Shown: positions 1-13,096, counted from the first letter of the stretch. The stretch: DNA of 64,000 nt from Arcuatula senhousia (GCA_963971305.1 OZ020313.1:27196602-27260601); one strand, 5' to 3'. Numbers and translations are program-made. The notes: generated by a model not told the origin, from the sequence alone.

Positions 1-544
1 ATGCCTTTTTCCAGGCATGAAACACGACCAACGATGACTACTGATTCACGTTAAAAATTGCACATAAATGTAAATCGAAAGAAGTTTCTTCGACAAAACA
101 GAAACCGCTGATGTGCTAAGGTTTACCATCCCAAAACAATAAAAGCACTTTCTTAAAAATGGTTTATCTAATATTATGTTTAGCTTTTCATTAATTTAAT
201 TCGATTCTGTGTGATTTATTTCTCTAATGAGCTGTGATTTACGTGATATAAGAGTTATATTGCAATCATCTGTGGCTAAGACACCTAAGAGAAAAGATGA
301 CATGGAATAAAAAGTAACATAAAAGATTTGATTTGTTATCTTACTTTCTATGTCGCAACAAATTTTAAATGGATCCTTTTGAAATTATTGAACCTCAAAC
401 GAAATAACACAAAAATCTTCGACAAAAAAAAAAAACAAAAAAAAAACAATATTACCGGGCCACCACAACGAGTAAAAAGAATAAAATATACAAATTTGCA
501 CATTTCTTATAGGGCCCTTCAAAATTATTTTGAACACCAGAGGT
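1..544. other. AT-rich non-coding DNA
   Basis: No supportable gene is seen. The stretch has homopolymer A runs near 427-450 and short open frames without codon structure or splice signals. It ends at the left terminus of the inverted-repeat element that starts at 545. Confidence 0.5.
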
Positions 545-720
545 CACCCGGGTTAACCCGTGATCGTGAAGTCGGTGGTTATCGTGAACTCGGTTAGGCA
601 AAAATGTAAACAAACGAGAATTGACCAATGGGAAAAGAGAAATTTTGACTAAATTGTTGTCGTTAACGCGGTTAAAAATAAAAATTGTTATCGTTTAACT
701 CGGTTTATGTTATCGTCAAA
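545..720 (+). repeat. Left terminal inverted repeat
   Basis: Begins CACCCGGGTTAACCCG, itself containing the palindrome CGGGTTAACCCG. It pairs over about 175 bases with 3400-3572. Confidence 0.7.
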
Positions 721-2143
721 ACAACATGGTTACGTATGTCTTCAACGGTAACTTCTAATTTTAAAACATATTGCATATGTTGTAATGACACTTTCCTGTT
801 GAGATATACTAAAACAAAAGGTGACAATGAACGTTTTGGAACATAATTCCTAGATTTGTGCAGTAACGATTTATGAAGCATTTGCTCTATGACCATTTAA
901 AAAATATGTATAAAAAGGTATTTCCTTAATAGTTGTTAACACCCTTTAAAATAATAAACGGAGTGTGCAGATTCATACAATATACAAATTGTTGTGACCA
1001 AAAAAAAAAGAATTTAAAATCACAAAGTATTTTTATATGATTTTAACAGCATACTTTTGCACAGTATTTAAGTGTACAACCATTTCCAAAAAAAACAAAA
1101 AAAAAACCCCAAAACATGATAAATCTTTTTTTCTATCAAAAATATGTTTTGACAGCACAGGTTTAGAAAAAAAAAACATTGAAAAGGATTTCTGCTATAT
1201 AAAGAATCTTGAAGGCTTTCAATAGAAATTGGGCATGTATTTCCTGTAAAATGTTTTTTTTTTTCGCACGGAGCCAAGGTTGCTTGTTTGATATTGGTTT
1301 AATGTCAATTCAACATTTTTTCAATCATAATCAGGACAAGAACTAATTGAAACAAAGAATTGAATCGTGACTCAAGACGCAGCATCCATAGCACAGCCTC
1401 ATGTATGCCATGCAAAAAGGGCTAATGTACGGTACGACAATAAACGAGAAGGAAAACGAACCAACTCACAAGACAGGCTGATGTACCCCCAATGCACCCG
1501 CATAGGCCAATGTACACAGAAAATTACAAAACCCTTCCCTCAAAAATCGCATTATCTTGAACTTTAACCTATGGTGACTGACAATGAAGAACCCTTACCT
1601 GAAATGAGGTCATATACTAGTTGGAACACTTTACAGTGTGGGGTATAGCCAATCCTTTACCAGATTCACATAGGCAACCCTTATCTGTCGAAAATACAAT
1701 ACTGAATCATTGTTGAACCTACACACACTCAGCAAGAAAAAAAGGGGTTGGTGTGGGCAACAAAAGAACTGTAAATTTTGAAGTACACAGGAAAAAGGGC
1801 GAGGTGGGTAGGGGCGAAAAATTTGGCCTATATATGTGATCACCTACTTGGCGATCTTCAAAGGGGTCTTTTACGTGCATGAAGCGTGACTAATCAAAGG
1901 TGGGTTAAGGACCGGCGTGCCGCGGGCGCATGCCCTCCCGTTTGACAGGAAAATTTGGCAAGGAACTGTATTAGATAAGAAGTTGCAAAGACTTTTTATA
2001 ATTGCGCGCCCTCCCCTTTCAAAATTTCTGGATCAGTCACAGGCCCCACCTTGGTCCACTATGGTTTGCGGTAAGGTTTTTCGAATTATAGCATGATGAC
2101 TCCTGTATTCATTATGACAGGGATGCCCATTCAACCACCTTAA

Positions 2144-2414
2144 GGGGGTACCCAACATAAAGCTAAAATAAAATTGGGTCGTTTAATTTTCATGAAAATT
2201 TGCATAAATATGCGCTTTATTCATATAAATTTAATTGTCAAATCTTAAGAAAATTGAACCATAGGTTTCTTGTGAAATTTTTCATTGAATATAATGGAAT
2301 TGCAACATTTCAATTTTTTATCATTTAGAAGCTTCATTTCTTTGAATAATTGTGCCTGATTAAAACGTTAAAGTGATATTTAAGAGTTAATTCCCTTAGG
2401 TGTTCTGTACCCCC
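2144..2414. mobile_element. 271-bp MITE with TTAA target duplication (copy 1)
   Basis: Starts GGGGGTAC and ends GTACCCCC, with TTAA immediately outside both ends (2140-2143 and 2415-2418). TTAA duplications are typical of piggyBac-group transposons. A second copy in the opposite orientation is at 52921-53197 and can be followed through the whole body, so the boundaries are supported by two insertions. There is no coding capacity. Confidence 0.8.
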
Positions 2415-3399
2415 TTAAGCACATACCCCAGTCGTTTTATGGGCTAAGCGAACGGATCCATTGTCAGGCGTTTCTGAGCGCTCCTAAGTGGACATCTTCG
2501 AACAAACAAGTTTAGTGCCTTTGTGGGTCTTTTCGCCTACCGTCGTAACCAAGCGAAGCCCTCTTCTGTGCATAACTGTCATAAGATTGATAATTAATTA
2601 TAAAGGTCAATAATATGATTAAGGGTCGCAAATGTCCCTCTTTCTGCTGGATTCCCGACGCAGTAAAAATTCCGGTTTATAAAATGACAGTGAAAGAAGT
2701 CGTAACAATTATCTTAACAACTACTTATCGCAGCCTTTTGGTATTTGGTATGCAGCATAAGTGTTGGAATTGATTTTAGGTCTGTCGCTCTCGACTTCGT
2801 GTATCAGAAAAAGACGGTCATTTTGTCTTGACATGGTTAATTTTTTTTTATATTTAAAAAAAATAATTGGTAGGTGCCAATATTAAATAAGCGGTGGGAT
2901 TATTTTGTTAATGATATCTATTCGTGTCCGTGTGTCTGTCCGTCCAAGGATTTTGTTAACTTTTTTGCTTTTAAATTTAACCCGAATTCGAAGTTGCAAT
3001 TTGCCATACCGTTTATATACAGTTCCAAGATTTTGGACCACGACCAAAACAATTAAACCCAGTTGTTATGGAAAAGTAAATTTAAAAAAAGGTAATATTA
3101 ATCTTTATAAAGTACTTTAAGAGGGCCAGAAATAAATAATCGGACGCATGTATAAACCCCAAGTTTCCCAAACACCGGCTGTAATTAATTAGTGGTAAAT
3201 TGCATATGGTTGATAACCTTATAGTGCGGTTATTACCTATATTTATCCTTTTTGGTTTCTTTCCTAAATGAGATACTCTTTAATTGTAAAGACCAAAAAT
3301 TAATTTGTTACACTAACAAAGGTTTCAAACATCTGAACTAACACTATTTGATAAGAGAAAGAAGATTTGGGTACATATTACATTATAGAAATTCGCAGT

Positions 3400-3572
3400 T
3401 CACGATAACAGTAAAAAGGAACGAACCGGTTTGAACGATAACATTAACCGCGTTTACGACTACATTTTAGTCGAAATTTCTTATCCCATTGGTCAATTCT
3501 TGTTTTGTTTACATTTTGCCTAACCGAGTTCACGATAACCACCGACTTCACGATCACGGGTTAACCCGGGTG
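3400..3572 (-). repeat. Right terminal inverted repeat
   Basis: Reverse complement of 545-720 with scattered differences. The outermost 24 bases match exactly. Confidence 0.7.
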
Positions 3573-5592
3573 GAAGTGGTTACTGATTCTTTAAATGGTT
3601 GCTTGCAATAAAATGAAAAGTCATATAGTTTAAATGTTTAGTTAGTTAATAAGTTACTTATATACTTCCAAGAATCACAAATTCGGTTTATCGGGGTGAG
3701 AACATGTATAGTGATAATCAACTAAACATTTAAATGAAGATCAAATGAAATACAGAAACTTGGCGAATAGGGTTAACTAGTTCAGTATAACACTGGAAAA
3801 TAGGGTATAAATTTGGTTTAGCCATTTTGGCTACTGTTAAAATCCGACGGTCCTGTCTTACATCAGCAGCAGTGTTCTAGCTTGACCAGCAAGGTAGTTC
3901 GAGTTTCCCCATACTGCGCATATCAAAGGTTTATGGTAAAGTTTTCAATATTGTGAACTATCCACCAAGGTGTCAAGCGGATGCCAGTGTTACCCAACTC
4001 AACCATCTGTGTAGCTTTTCCAGTCACTCAGTTTAAGGCGACCGTTAATACACTGAGCGATCTTTCGCCGACTCTTCACACGAAGTGTATAGGTAGAACT
4101 GATGTCAATCGATTCTTCACTCGGAACCCGGAAAATATGACTTATGTAACTAATAATGACATAGATTATTAAAAAAAGATAAAGTCCTTTTCATACAAAA
4201 AACACGATTGAGGTTCGGTTAACCGAAAATAAATAAAGTAGAATTTAACATTTGATTTATTTGGAACCACACGCTGTTAATTATAAATCCTTATTAGATT
4301 AAATCGATTCATTCAGATTTCATTTTCATTACGCCATATTACGTCCAAGCATACATAAATGAAAGCATTGACAATGCAAAAACAAATTGACAAAATGCAC
4401 AATTTTGTACATAACTAACAACTTTGTAATTAACTTCAATTTTAATTAAGATTGTCAATTTTAGTTTCTTTTTTCACATTTCAAAGGCAACCTTGAAGCA
4501 GTATTTTAAATATTTTACATAAACACCGAATGTGGCTAAACTACATGTACCATGGATTAGCATAAAGTTTCGTTAATCCGAACGCTTTGTATTCTCAAAC
4601 TTTTATGGCTAGAAACCACAATTTTCCTTTGCGATCTGAGGGTCCAGTGACACAAATAACAACGCAGCTTTGTGAAATGGTATGAATAGCGAAGTAATCT
4701 CAGATTAAAAAAAAACACAAACATAAAAAATACCTTTCCTTCTCTGCAAATGTTAAAATGAATAACAAAAAATATTTTAACTGCTAGCAAATTTTACCTT
4801 CTCAGACGAAAATCCCTTCGATATATGTGGCATTCAGTTATCAAATCCCGTTTGTTCCGCTGAACATTTTTTGTATCTTTTTTTTGTATTAAATAATATA
4901 CCAATTAGGTATATTTTTTGTATTTTTTACATATTTCGATACACAAAAAAGCGCCTAAGAAGCCTACAGAGACTTTTCTCTCGGAGATTTGAGATTGATA
5001 TTCCAAATTGGGTAGTTTTGTTGAATGCCCGTGTTTACCATTCCTCTGTGAGTTATATAAACAGTGCATACATGTTGTGTCGTGTTCAATTCGTTTATGT
5101 CTGATTTGGAGAAAAAGTATTGATGTAAAACAGAGCTAAAACGCTATCAATTAATCTATAATGTTCGTTACATTGTAATAATTATTTGGGAGATATTTTA
5201 ATAGCAAAAATGCTTAGCAAGTAGAAGTGCTACATTATTTGAGTTATCCTATTAATAACCTACTGTAGATTGACGAACTTCAACAACATACATTACAATA
5301 GACAAGATAATTAAAGTAGTCTTTTATCTATTATCAGCTCTTGGGTCTATTTCAAATAGATCATAGCAGTTAATTGCAGTTAAAACAAGTTTAAGCTTAT
5401 TCTTTTTCGAAGTAAGAAAAAAATTCAGAGTCCAAAGAACCCAGTTTGTCGCATATTATATGTAGCATCGTATTTAGTTCTTCGTGAATTCATTTTACTT
5501 TCATGTTGGATTTAAGCTTTGCTCAAATGTTTAAACTCACATGCACCTTTTTCATACACCGCGACGAAAAAAGAAAGAACACTTCAGAGTAA
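3573..5592. other. Non-coding DNA, no recognised feature
   Basis: AT-rich sequence. Small open frames (for example 3981-4172 plus, 4557-4790 minus) show no recognisable domain. On the minus strand near 4755 an acceptor-like and a donor-like sequence flank about ten bases, which is not enough to call an exon. Confidence 0.4.
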
Positions 5593-5612
5593 TCAATTAA
5601 AAAAATATTTAC

Positions 5613-5811
5613 CTGCAATAGTTGAAATAACTAGTCCAGTCAGATTCCATATACTTGTAATAAGCTGTGAAACAAGCAACAGTCGTATCATTTTCTTTAG
5701 AATCACATCATTGTAGACTGTAAAACTTTTGAAGACACATACAAACAAACCAACAACCACTATTATCCATAAAGTAAAAACGCTTATACCTTTCAAAATC
5801 TCGTTTGACAT
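5613..5811 (-). CDS. Possible first coding exon of a multi-pass membrane protein
   Basis: Reading on the minus strand, an ATG at 5811 opens 66 codons ending at a good splice donor (GCAG followed by GTAAAT, boundary at 5613). The peptide has a short polar N-terminus (MSNEIL), a strong hydrophobic segment at residues 12-28 (WIIVVVGLFVCVF), a basic loop (LKKMIRLL) and a second hydrophobic stretch at 44-66. Hydrophobic helix, basic loop, second helix is what the start of a 3- or 4-helix membrane protein looks like. No family signature is visible and no following exon was located. The frame opens slightly upstream of the ATG, but only through a non-ATG codon. Host exon is inference; a chance AT-rich hydrophobic frame remains possible. 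Confidence 0.3.
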
Positions 5812-5823
5812 TTTGCAGTGCAC

Positions 5824-6875
5824 AAATTCAGTTTATGAAATAATCATGGAAAATTGCTGTTATAAACCAAAGCATCAAGGTATATGTTCACAGTAGAAAA
5901 GTCGGCAAAGCAAGGCTTATCGATGTAAAGTTAATTAACTACTTGAAACCAACGTGGCCTTTCATTTTCATTTTTCAATTATAAATATGAAATCATATCG
6001 CGAGGACAACTAAACGTTACTCTAAGCACTTTGGTTATGGAAGTGGAATAATCTACTACAGCTTTAAGACTTCTTTTATTTAACTCTATATTGATTTGCC
6101 AATCTATGACTGCTCGCAACATATTTCCATCGTATGACAAAGGGATGGATAGGACTCTTATAAGTCTTCCATAAAAGACTATGCCTTATCTAATAAATTA
6201 TAGTAGATTTTTAAACAAGTGCTTAACATTCTTCTTGTTAATCTGTAGAAATTCCATGTAAGTAAATCAAACCAGTTCTAAAAAATCTGAACTGCGCTTC
6301 AAAAGTACAAAGTGTATTCATTAAGATTTATTTTAGACCAGTTGACACTGTAGCGAATACATCGTTATTTTAACTGCAATAAATAAGAGCACTGGACCAA
6401 AAGGAATCAAGCAAAACAAAGTTAACAGTATTGGTTGATTAGAAAAAAAATTGACAGAGTCACTGGAAACTTATAAAGGTTTAAATTTGGTAAGTCGTCA
6501 GCTGTGATTACTAATATAATGGTTTATACAAAACATAACGAACGGGAATTAAGAGAGCTAATTTCGGTCAAATGTTAAAAAAATATCTTACCTTAAGCTT
6601 TCAAAAAGAGAATTTGCCTTCAGTTAATAACTTATTGCTAACCAATATCTTGAAAAAGTTAACAGATATTTTTCCATCTTACGGCACTGATGCGCGACAT
6701 ATTTTTTGTTACATTTCGTAGCCGTCTTCTTTCAATACATCACCAACTCTAAAATCTTATTCCTATCAGTAATGCACATGGTTTTCATAAACCTGATCAA
6801 TCCACTTCCGGCAACTGGTTTGCATAAAGAACGTTTTAATGACTTTCTGTAACGTTTTCTGTAATTTTTGACAAA
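5824..6875. other. Non-coding DNA, no recognised feature
   Basis: AT-rich, no repeat family recognised within this window and no supportable reading frame. Confidence 0.4.
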
Positions 6876-7140
6876 GAAGCGAAGGAGTACCAGAGAGGCA
6901 TTCAAATATCGTAAGAACGAAAAAGTGAACACAAGCTCTGAATATGCAATTAAAACTAAAACGTGCAACATAACACAATTAATCATACAAACAACCAAAT
7001 TACAATAATCAAGTCGAACTAAAATGGAAGTCAGAGTGAACTCGGGTGCTCGAGAAGGGTGATCAGTTGAGGTCAGTATTGGTAAGGGACGACATATAAA
7101 AAAACTCTACAACAAAGCAACATCTTTACTCATCTTTCAC
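6876..7140 (-). mobile_element. Penelope-like element 3' fragment (degenerate)
   Basis: Read on the minus strand, this matches the 3' non-coding tail shared by many copies in the window. It runs from just after the RT C-terminus (7140, 'caacaaagcaacatc' in plus orientation) through the GAGTGAACTC segment near 7035 to the common end near 6880 (TGGTACTCCTTCGCTTCTTT). Heavily mutated. A small open frame over it is not a gene. Confidence 0.6.
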
Positions 7141-7500
7141 CAAACTACATTTTTGTCAACGTCTTCTGAAAATGTGCCCATTTAACTAGCCTAAATATTT
7201 AAAGAATAAGTTTCAGCAGAATCGACTAAACAGACATTGCTACCTGAGCGTTCCGTTTAATTTGAATTAACTACGATTAATAAACTGCGTCAATCGAGAT
7301 TTAAGGTAATTGCATAATTGTCAGGTATTGAGAATTAGTGTTAAGAAATCAAATATTCTAATGTTATAACAAGTGAAAATACAAAAACAGTTGTCCTTAT
7401 ATGAATCAAAGACACTCAAAACGTTGTTCAGAAAACGGTAAACGCTATACCATCTATACGTAGATTCGTACACAATGTGGCACATACAAATAAACTCATT

Positions 7501-7820
7501 TGGTGGAGTGGTATTCACCGAGGCTTGCCTGCTTCGGCATCAACACTTTTGTGTTGAGAAACACATTAAGATTATAAACTATCCATTTCAAATTCAAAAT
7601 TATCTAAACCCGAAAGTTCTGCGTACCCCAGACATAGGTTAGCCTTAGTCATGATTTTGTTTCCCTGGTCGATATTGTTTTTGGTTTTATTGTTAAAGCT
7701 CTGACTTCATATTCTGGATAGAGTGTTTGGCTTTTTCAATATTTTGAAGAGCGCCTCGGGTGAGTTTTGAATAGTCATAGCAAAATATATTTTCTGGAAC
7801 TTTATTGTATTTTATTGATA
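7501..7820 (+). repeat. Hammerhead-unit family 1, old relic copy
   Basis: Corresponds along its length to the unit at 63080-63412, in the same order. The shared landmarks are the CCGAGG block (7518-7524), the CAACACTTTTG-like block, the CCCCAGACATAGGTT block (near 7626) and the end TTCTGGAACTTTATTG. At 7751-7785 the ribozyme has lost the GAAA-to-cleavage-site segment, so it cannot fold as a hammerhead. Confidence 0.7.
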
Positions 7821-7830
7821 ATAATTAACA

Positions 7831-9935
7831 TTTCCGGGAATTCCCCACTTCAAAGGCAGGAATTTTTATTGCAATCATACTGTAATACCCCTTAACACTT
7901 TGTTAAAGGATTTTTTTATTAGATTGTACTGAAAGGATTGATTTCAAATTTGTTAGACAGGCAGCTTCGGTATGGTGGGTTAAAATTTGCTCACCTTGTC
8001 AGTTTAGTCGTTAATCTTCCGAATAGCCGATAGGAGTTTACTAAGCACTATGTATAGCACAATCTCTCGTTATGGTTATGATTTAAAAACCAATGAACAA
8101 GAGTAGGTTATGGGGTATTACAATGCCTATTAAAATGCATGCAAATGGTCATATTCTCTACATTTAGCATAGGAAAGCTCATTGAAACGGCATCAGATGG
8201 TTAAAATTACCTTAAACTCCTTAATTTACCGTTTGACAACGTGAGTTTGCGTTGTTATTTGCTGTTAAATGTAATGTGTTTTGTTATGTCTTTGTTGTTT
8301 TGTTTGTCAAGTTTTTTCGTGAAATTTTTTGATATCTGAAAATGGATAGTCCCATTGATACGTTATATATGTACTTCTTTCGTGCTAAAAAGAAAATAAC
8401 GAGATGTGAAATAAGAATACGTGACACAGCTTTTTCTTGCGAACGCCTCAAAATTAAATACCTTTATCTAGTCTATCTTATCTTATATTTGTTGATTTTT
8501 TTTAAACTGGTGTCTAATAGAGGAGATTCAAACCATTTCCATTACTGATTGTGTTCTGTTAATTTTTTTCGTCATTTTCTGAATCTCTGGGCTACTGATT
8601 CCCGTCCATTTAACATTGAAAAAAAAAAAGGTATTCGATTAAAAAAAATTACAAATTTCAAAAACTGTTCTAATTTTTTATTTACAATCTATGGTTGAAA
8701 ATTGTGATCCTACATGAAATAAATGTTTTTATGTTAATTGTTGAACTGTTGTTGGTTCAGTCCCGATTTCATTGCGTGAGGTCATTTTAGCGTCATAATT
8801 TACATTTCGTCTCCGGTCAGAACAATTTCCGGACTAAATATGAATCTTACGAATTGGTACTTAGATTCTCTAAACTTGAGAATAAAAAAGGAGCAAAGTG
8901 GGTACCAACAAATGGTTAATTCTGGGTCCGAATCCAGCTCACACCCTGTTATATTTTCCAATGTTATGTGCAGTACAAAGACTTGGAGTAATACTGTCAA
9001 ACAAAACAAACGTTCCAGTTTGAAGCTGTACCCTACCATATCAATTATCTATTTCACATGTTTATCAAGCTACGTGCCACTCTTTTATCTTGATTCTGTT
9101 TCACTGTATATGCATATTTAGTGGAATAAGCTCTCATCAGCTTTTGCCTGAAAGGTTTATTTTTATAACGTACTGCAAAATAGTACACGTCATTATTTTT
9201 CTAATACAAAGTGACATATTGAAATGATATAAAATAAATTTCGCATTTTGCACTTAATATTTGGGTGTTCAGTTAAATTATACTGAAACGAACAAAACAG
9301 GATATGAAGGACATAAAACGTACGTAGCAAATAAATTCGGTCAATTGTAAGGCCAGACATACTGGTTGGTCTGAATTATCAGATTCTTATACCAGACTCT
9401 TGTCGTGTCAAGACAAAATGATTACCTAGAAATATCGTTAATTGAAATCATTGATTTAAAAGGACAACGCTTGTGTTTTTGACACGCAAAACATCTCTTG
9501 GATACTGATACAGTAATAGTTCTATATTTAAGGATCCATTGATCAAAACTTGGACAATATCTGAAAGCAGTCTCTTATGAGACAAAGTGTTTGAAAAAAA
9601 AAACCGACCGAAGATCTGACAGGAACAGAAAAGTTTTACTCGAAACATTTGTTTTTGAAATTTAAAAGTAAAACGTAAAAAGGAAGCTATTGCAATAGAA
9701 ATCCTTTGAGTAATCCGTTATAATGGTAACATCAAGTAGAGATATAGCAATATTCTATATAACATAACTTTCTATTCTTGAAAGACTACTGTCAAAAAGA
9801 CCCGGGTTAATAATAAAACTGATTCTATTAATAAAAAAACTAAAGGGTCACATTAATATGAAATGTTCACCTGATTTCTACACGCTTTTGGGGGGATTGA
9901 ACGACATATTTGACATTATTGATGGTCATTCCTGA
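7831..9935. other. Non-coding DNA, no recognised feature
   Basis: AT-rich. Overlapping open frames on both strands at 8800-9121 show no domain and neither is preferred. No other structure was recognised. Confidence 0.4.
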
Positions 9936-9939
9936 ATTT

Positions 9940-10080
9940 TTTTTTGTGTGATGGAAATGATAGATAACCTGCCTCTTAACGAAATGGCAAAAAGAAAACT
10001 ATAGGTCCGTGTGGTCATTTCCGAGATATTTGACGTCAAAAATTTGGGCGGGAAATCAGACTCCTCTAGATATTACATAA
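9940..10080 (+). repeat. Dispersed repeat, copy 1
   Basis: Contains a block (ATAGGTCCGTGTG, TTTGACGTCAAAAATTTGG and GGGAAATCAGACTCCTCTAG, 10001-10070) that recurs as the reverse complement at 52385-52475. Internal match only; ends and class are unknown. Confidence 0.5.
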
Positions 10081-10099
10081 CTTTACCGTTATGACGATT

Positions 10100-11035
10100 T
10101 GGGCCTTTAAAACAAAAAGTTGTATCAAGAATTTCAGGAAATTGTATACATTTGAGTTTTAAGGTCTATATAATTAGAAAAAGCCATCAAAAGTAGGGGT
10201 CAGTTTGCAAAAAAAATCAGTATTTAAAAGTATAGTCTAGAGGAGTTTCGAAATTTGAATGAGATTCTAACATGAGGAGTGACCATCCTTAAATAGCCAA
10301 AATTAAAACACCCTTAAAAACAAGTTAACAATAGTACAAAGCTTTCAGTGAAGATTTTTCAGAAGCCAATCATAAATTAACAAAAGGGAAAACCTACTTA
10401 ACAGTTCAGCAAACAATTTTGATCTTAATTTATTTTTGTAGATCTTACGACCCTTAACCATTGAAAATGTTAAGGAACAGGTTCGAAAAATGGAAAACTG
10501 GTCATGCAAAAAAGAGAGCGATATCAATGAGCATTTCAATGTCTTACGTTTGAAAGGACAAACACAAAATCAGTTGACGCAAAAGAGAACAGCAAGAAGA
10601 AAAAGACAACACGGAACGCAGAACAATAATTGTCACAAACAATTTTAACTTTTGTCGTTTTTACGATTTTTGCTTGGAGGAGTTGTTGTACAACTATAAT
10701 TATGAAAAGTGTTAATACATCTGGTGATACTAAAGAAGAAGAATATTATATTTTTATCGTATTTCTTTCCAGGGTTAATGACATTTCATTTGATGTTTCT
10801 TGTGTATAACTCTACAACAACAACTAGAAATAAAGTCACTTTGACCTTTATTTTAAACACATTAACGACTTTTAAGATCCATATTTTAAAATCCACAGGT
10901 AGGGGGTCGATGACGTTCCACTGCATGCTGTATCAAGGGTCACTGGACATTAAGTCAGTACGAGCCATATTCTAGTGTGTGTGTCGTGCCTTTTTGTATT
11001 GTGTTTATTGTATCTGACTGTTTTGTCTGCTTTTA
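10100..11035. other. Non-coding DNA, no recognised feature
   Basis: AT-rich sequence. The short frame at 10709-10975 has no recognisable content. The part after about 10980 may already be degraded 5' sequence of the RT copy that becomes readable near 11050. Confidence 0.35.
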
Positions 11036-11049
11036 AACAAATTTACAGA

Positions 11050-11719
11050 AAATCAAATTATTGGCATGCTTACTTTTCTCATCGACAACATTTTTGTTGG
11101 ACGTTTTAAGAAAACAATAGGGATTCCAATGGGCACTTAATGTGCACCTTTGGTTGCTGATTTGTTTTCTCATTTACATGAAAAGCATACTTTTATAATC
11201 TCCTCTGCACAAAAAAAAGATCGTATACTTGCTTTGTCTTTTAACCTCAAGTTCCGTTATATTGATGATGTCCTTTTACTGATCAATTCCCGTTTTCGTC
11301 ACTTTTTCCATCTCATATATCCTAGACAAAAATGACACAACGGATTCAAGGAAGACTGCTTAATATTTAGATCTACGTCTCGAAATAGACTCTCAAGGAA
11401 AACTTTCAACAAAGCTCTATGACAAACATGACTTCAACTTTCCAATCGTCAGCTGTCTCTTCTTATGTAGCAACATTGAGTCCGCTCCAGCTTATGGAGT
11501 TTTCTTATCACAATTAGTGCTTTACTTCAAAGCATGTGGGAATTCCATCGAATTTCTTGGCAAAGCGTCACGCTTGACACATAAATTGCTAACACAGGGT
11601 TATGTTGCACTTCGGTTGCTGTCTTAACTAAAGACATTTTTGGTAGACACCATTCACTTGTAGACAAATACGGAATTTCTATCTCTCAGATTAGTGCAGA
11701 TGTTGGTTTATCATAGAGT
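11050..11719 (+). pseudogene. Reverse transcriptase of a Penelope-like element, copy A (broken)
   Basis: A continuous RT homology can be read by switching frames. Conserved blocks are LIDNIFV (about 11080), the IGIPMGT block at 11118-11137, a CAPLVADLF block, and the catalytic RYIDDVL block (YIDD at 11258-11269). These are followed by the C-terminal SAPAYGVFLSQL block near 11480 and the terminal sequence ending in DVGLS with stop TAG at 11719. Lesions include an in-frame TAA at 11138, between IGIPMGT and CAPL, a frameshift after about 11335, and another stop near 11625. The IPMGT...LADL and YIDD spacing fits Penelope-like RTs. No GIY-YIG endonuclease follows. Certainly non-functional. Confidence 0.8.
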
Positions 11720-11830
11720 TTTGTTGTCTAACTTTACCGGATTTGACACACTGAATATCGAAATAGCAGGTTTGTCGTTGCCCTTTCGGACTTTTGACAC
11801 TCCTATTCCCTATGTGTGCCCTTTTGCTTC
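11720..11830 (+). mobile_element. 3' tail of Penelope-like copy A
   Basis: Continues directly from the RT stop into the tail shared with other copies (ACTTTACCGGATTTGACACA, then CTTTCGGACTTTTGACA). It is internally deleted relative to the copy at 51620-51905. Confidence 0.65.
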
Positions 11831-12949
11831 TGTTTAGACTTTGTACTTTTGTGATTTTTAATCAAAGATTCAGACTCCATTTATTCAATGCAAGTTACTC
11901 TGTCGGACTGAATCATATTGCATCTTTATCATTTTACCCAATTACCATACGGGAAGTATTGAATGTTGCCAAGTACATAAAAAATCCATTTGGATCTTCT
12001 TTATTGATGTCGTTCTGTTTTGATCATATGTCTATTCTTTGGTAGGCAATTCTACGTTTTATGTTCAATGTAGCCTAATGGTTCTTGTATCTACAATTAT
12101 AGTTTTTACTTCTGTATAATAAATGAGTTTTCTTGTGTTTATTAATATAATGTCATGACATTTAAATTTATATTCATGAGCTTAGAGCAAGATGTTTTGA
12201 CCGGTACTTAATTGGTAACGACTATGCATTGCTTGCACTGGAAATAGTTACAGTGCTAGCTTACAATAAATGTAAATGATTTTCCAGTAACTTCAAGAAC
12301 CACATTTACAATTCATGAGAATGTCTAGATTATTATTGACCCATTTTGAGTTTGGCTTTTAAAATCACCGAGTTTTAAGACTTGACATGAAATTAATATA
12401 AAGTCTTTTTCCATCGAAAAGTCATTTTAATTAGTATATTTTTAATGGATACAAAATCATAAAAGATTTCTTTTTACCTCCTTGTAATGTTTCTGATCTT
12501 TATTGGTTTGTTTTTGCTTTAAAATGGTGAAAAACAATTTATAACGTCGAAAGACGTAATCAAGTATCAGATTGATACATCAAATTTTGAAACAAAAGAA
12601 TGTTAACTTTGTTTTTCTATATTTACATTAATTTTCAATACACCAGACAATTGAAGTAAATCAATACAAAAAACATTCAAATAACATTTGGCAGTGGAAT
12701 AACAGTTAAACAGTGTTGCACAAAAAGAACACCGACATAATTTTTTTTCCAAAAATATAAATTATATAACGTATTCAATGCATTTACAAATCTGTGGTTC
12801 TTTAAACTTGAGATAGGGGTGTACATCTTTTCCCTACTACAGCAACTAAGATACCATACAAAGTTTTAATTCCTTTAATAAGCGCTAAGTTGTAATTCAA
12901 CTTGGGTAAAATAGATTAACATGATTTATGGATAAAATAGATAAACCTG

Positions 12950-13096
12950 ATCTTGTTCGCGTTGTTGCTTTCTGTTAAGTTCATTTTGTGTCTTGTGTTA
13001 TTTTGTGTTGTTTTTGTTCGTGTTTACCAGTTTCTTCGTTGCCCTGTTGGACTTTTGATACTTGAATGCCCCATTGGTGCCTCTTTGCATCTATGA
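12950..13096 (+). mobile_element. Penelope-like element 3' terminal fragment
   Basis: Contains the terminal tail landmarks in order (GTGTTTACCAG, TTGCCCTGTTGGACTTTTGA, GAATGCCCCATTGGTGCCTC) and stops at the common 3' end. It lies within block S1. Truncated at its 5' side. Confidence 0.6.

Larger units (their letters stand above)
545..3572. mobile_element. 3.0-kb element with long terminal inverted repeats (non-autonomous DNA transposon candidate)
   Basis: The first ~175 bases (from CACCCGGGTTAACCCG at 545) recur as the reverse complement ending at 3572, with only small indels and substitutions. The interior has no transposase-like reading frame, so the element is non-autonomous or decayed. 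The ends contain repeated CGTGAA and GTTATCGT motifs, which could be transposase-binding subrepeats. A target duplication is not clear: the eight flanking bases on each side agree at only five positions. A TTAA-type MITE is nested at 2144-2414. The superfamily is not assignable by eye. Confidence 0.65.

Noticed and set aside
8885..8950. Possible tRNA-derived SINE head (B-box-like GGGTCCGAATCC at about 8926)
   Set aside because: The B-box word is good but no A box matches at the right distance, the arms do not fold as a tRNA, and no second copy was seen.
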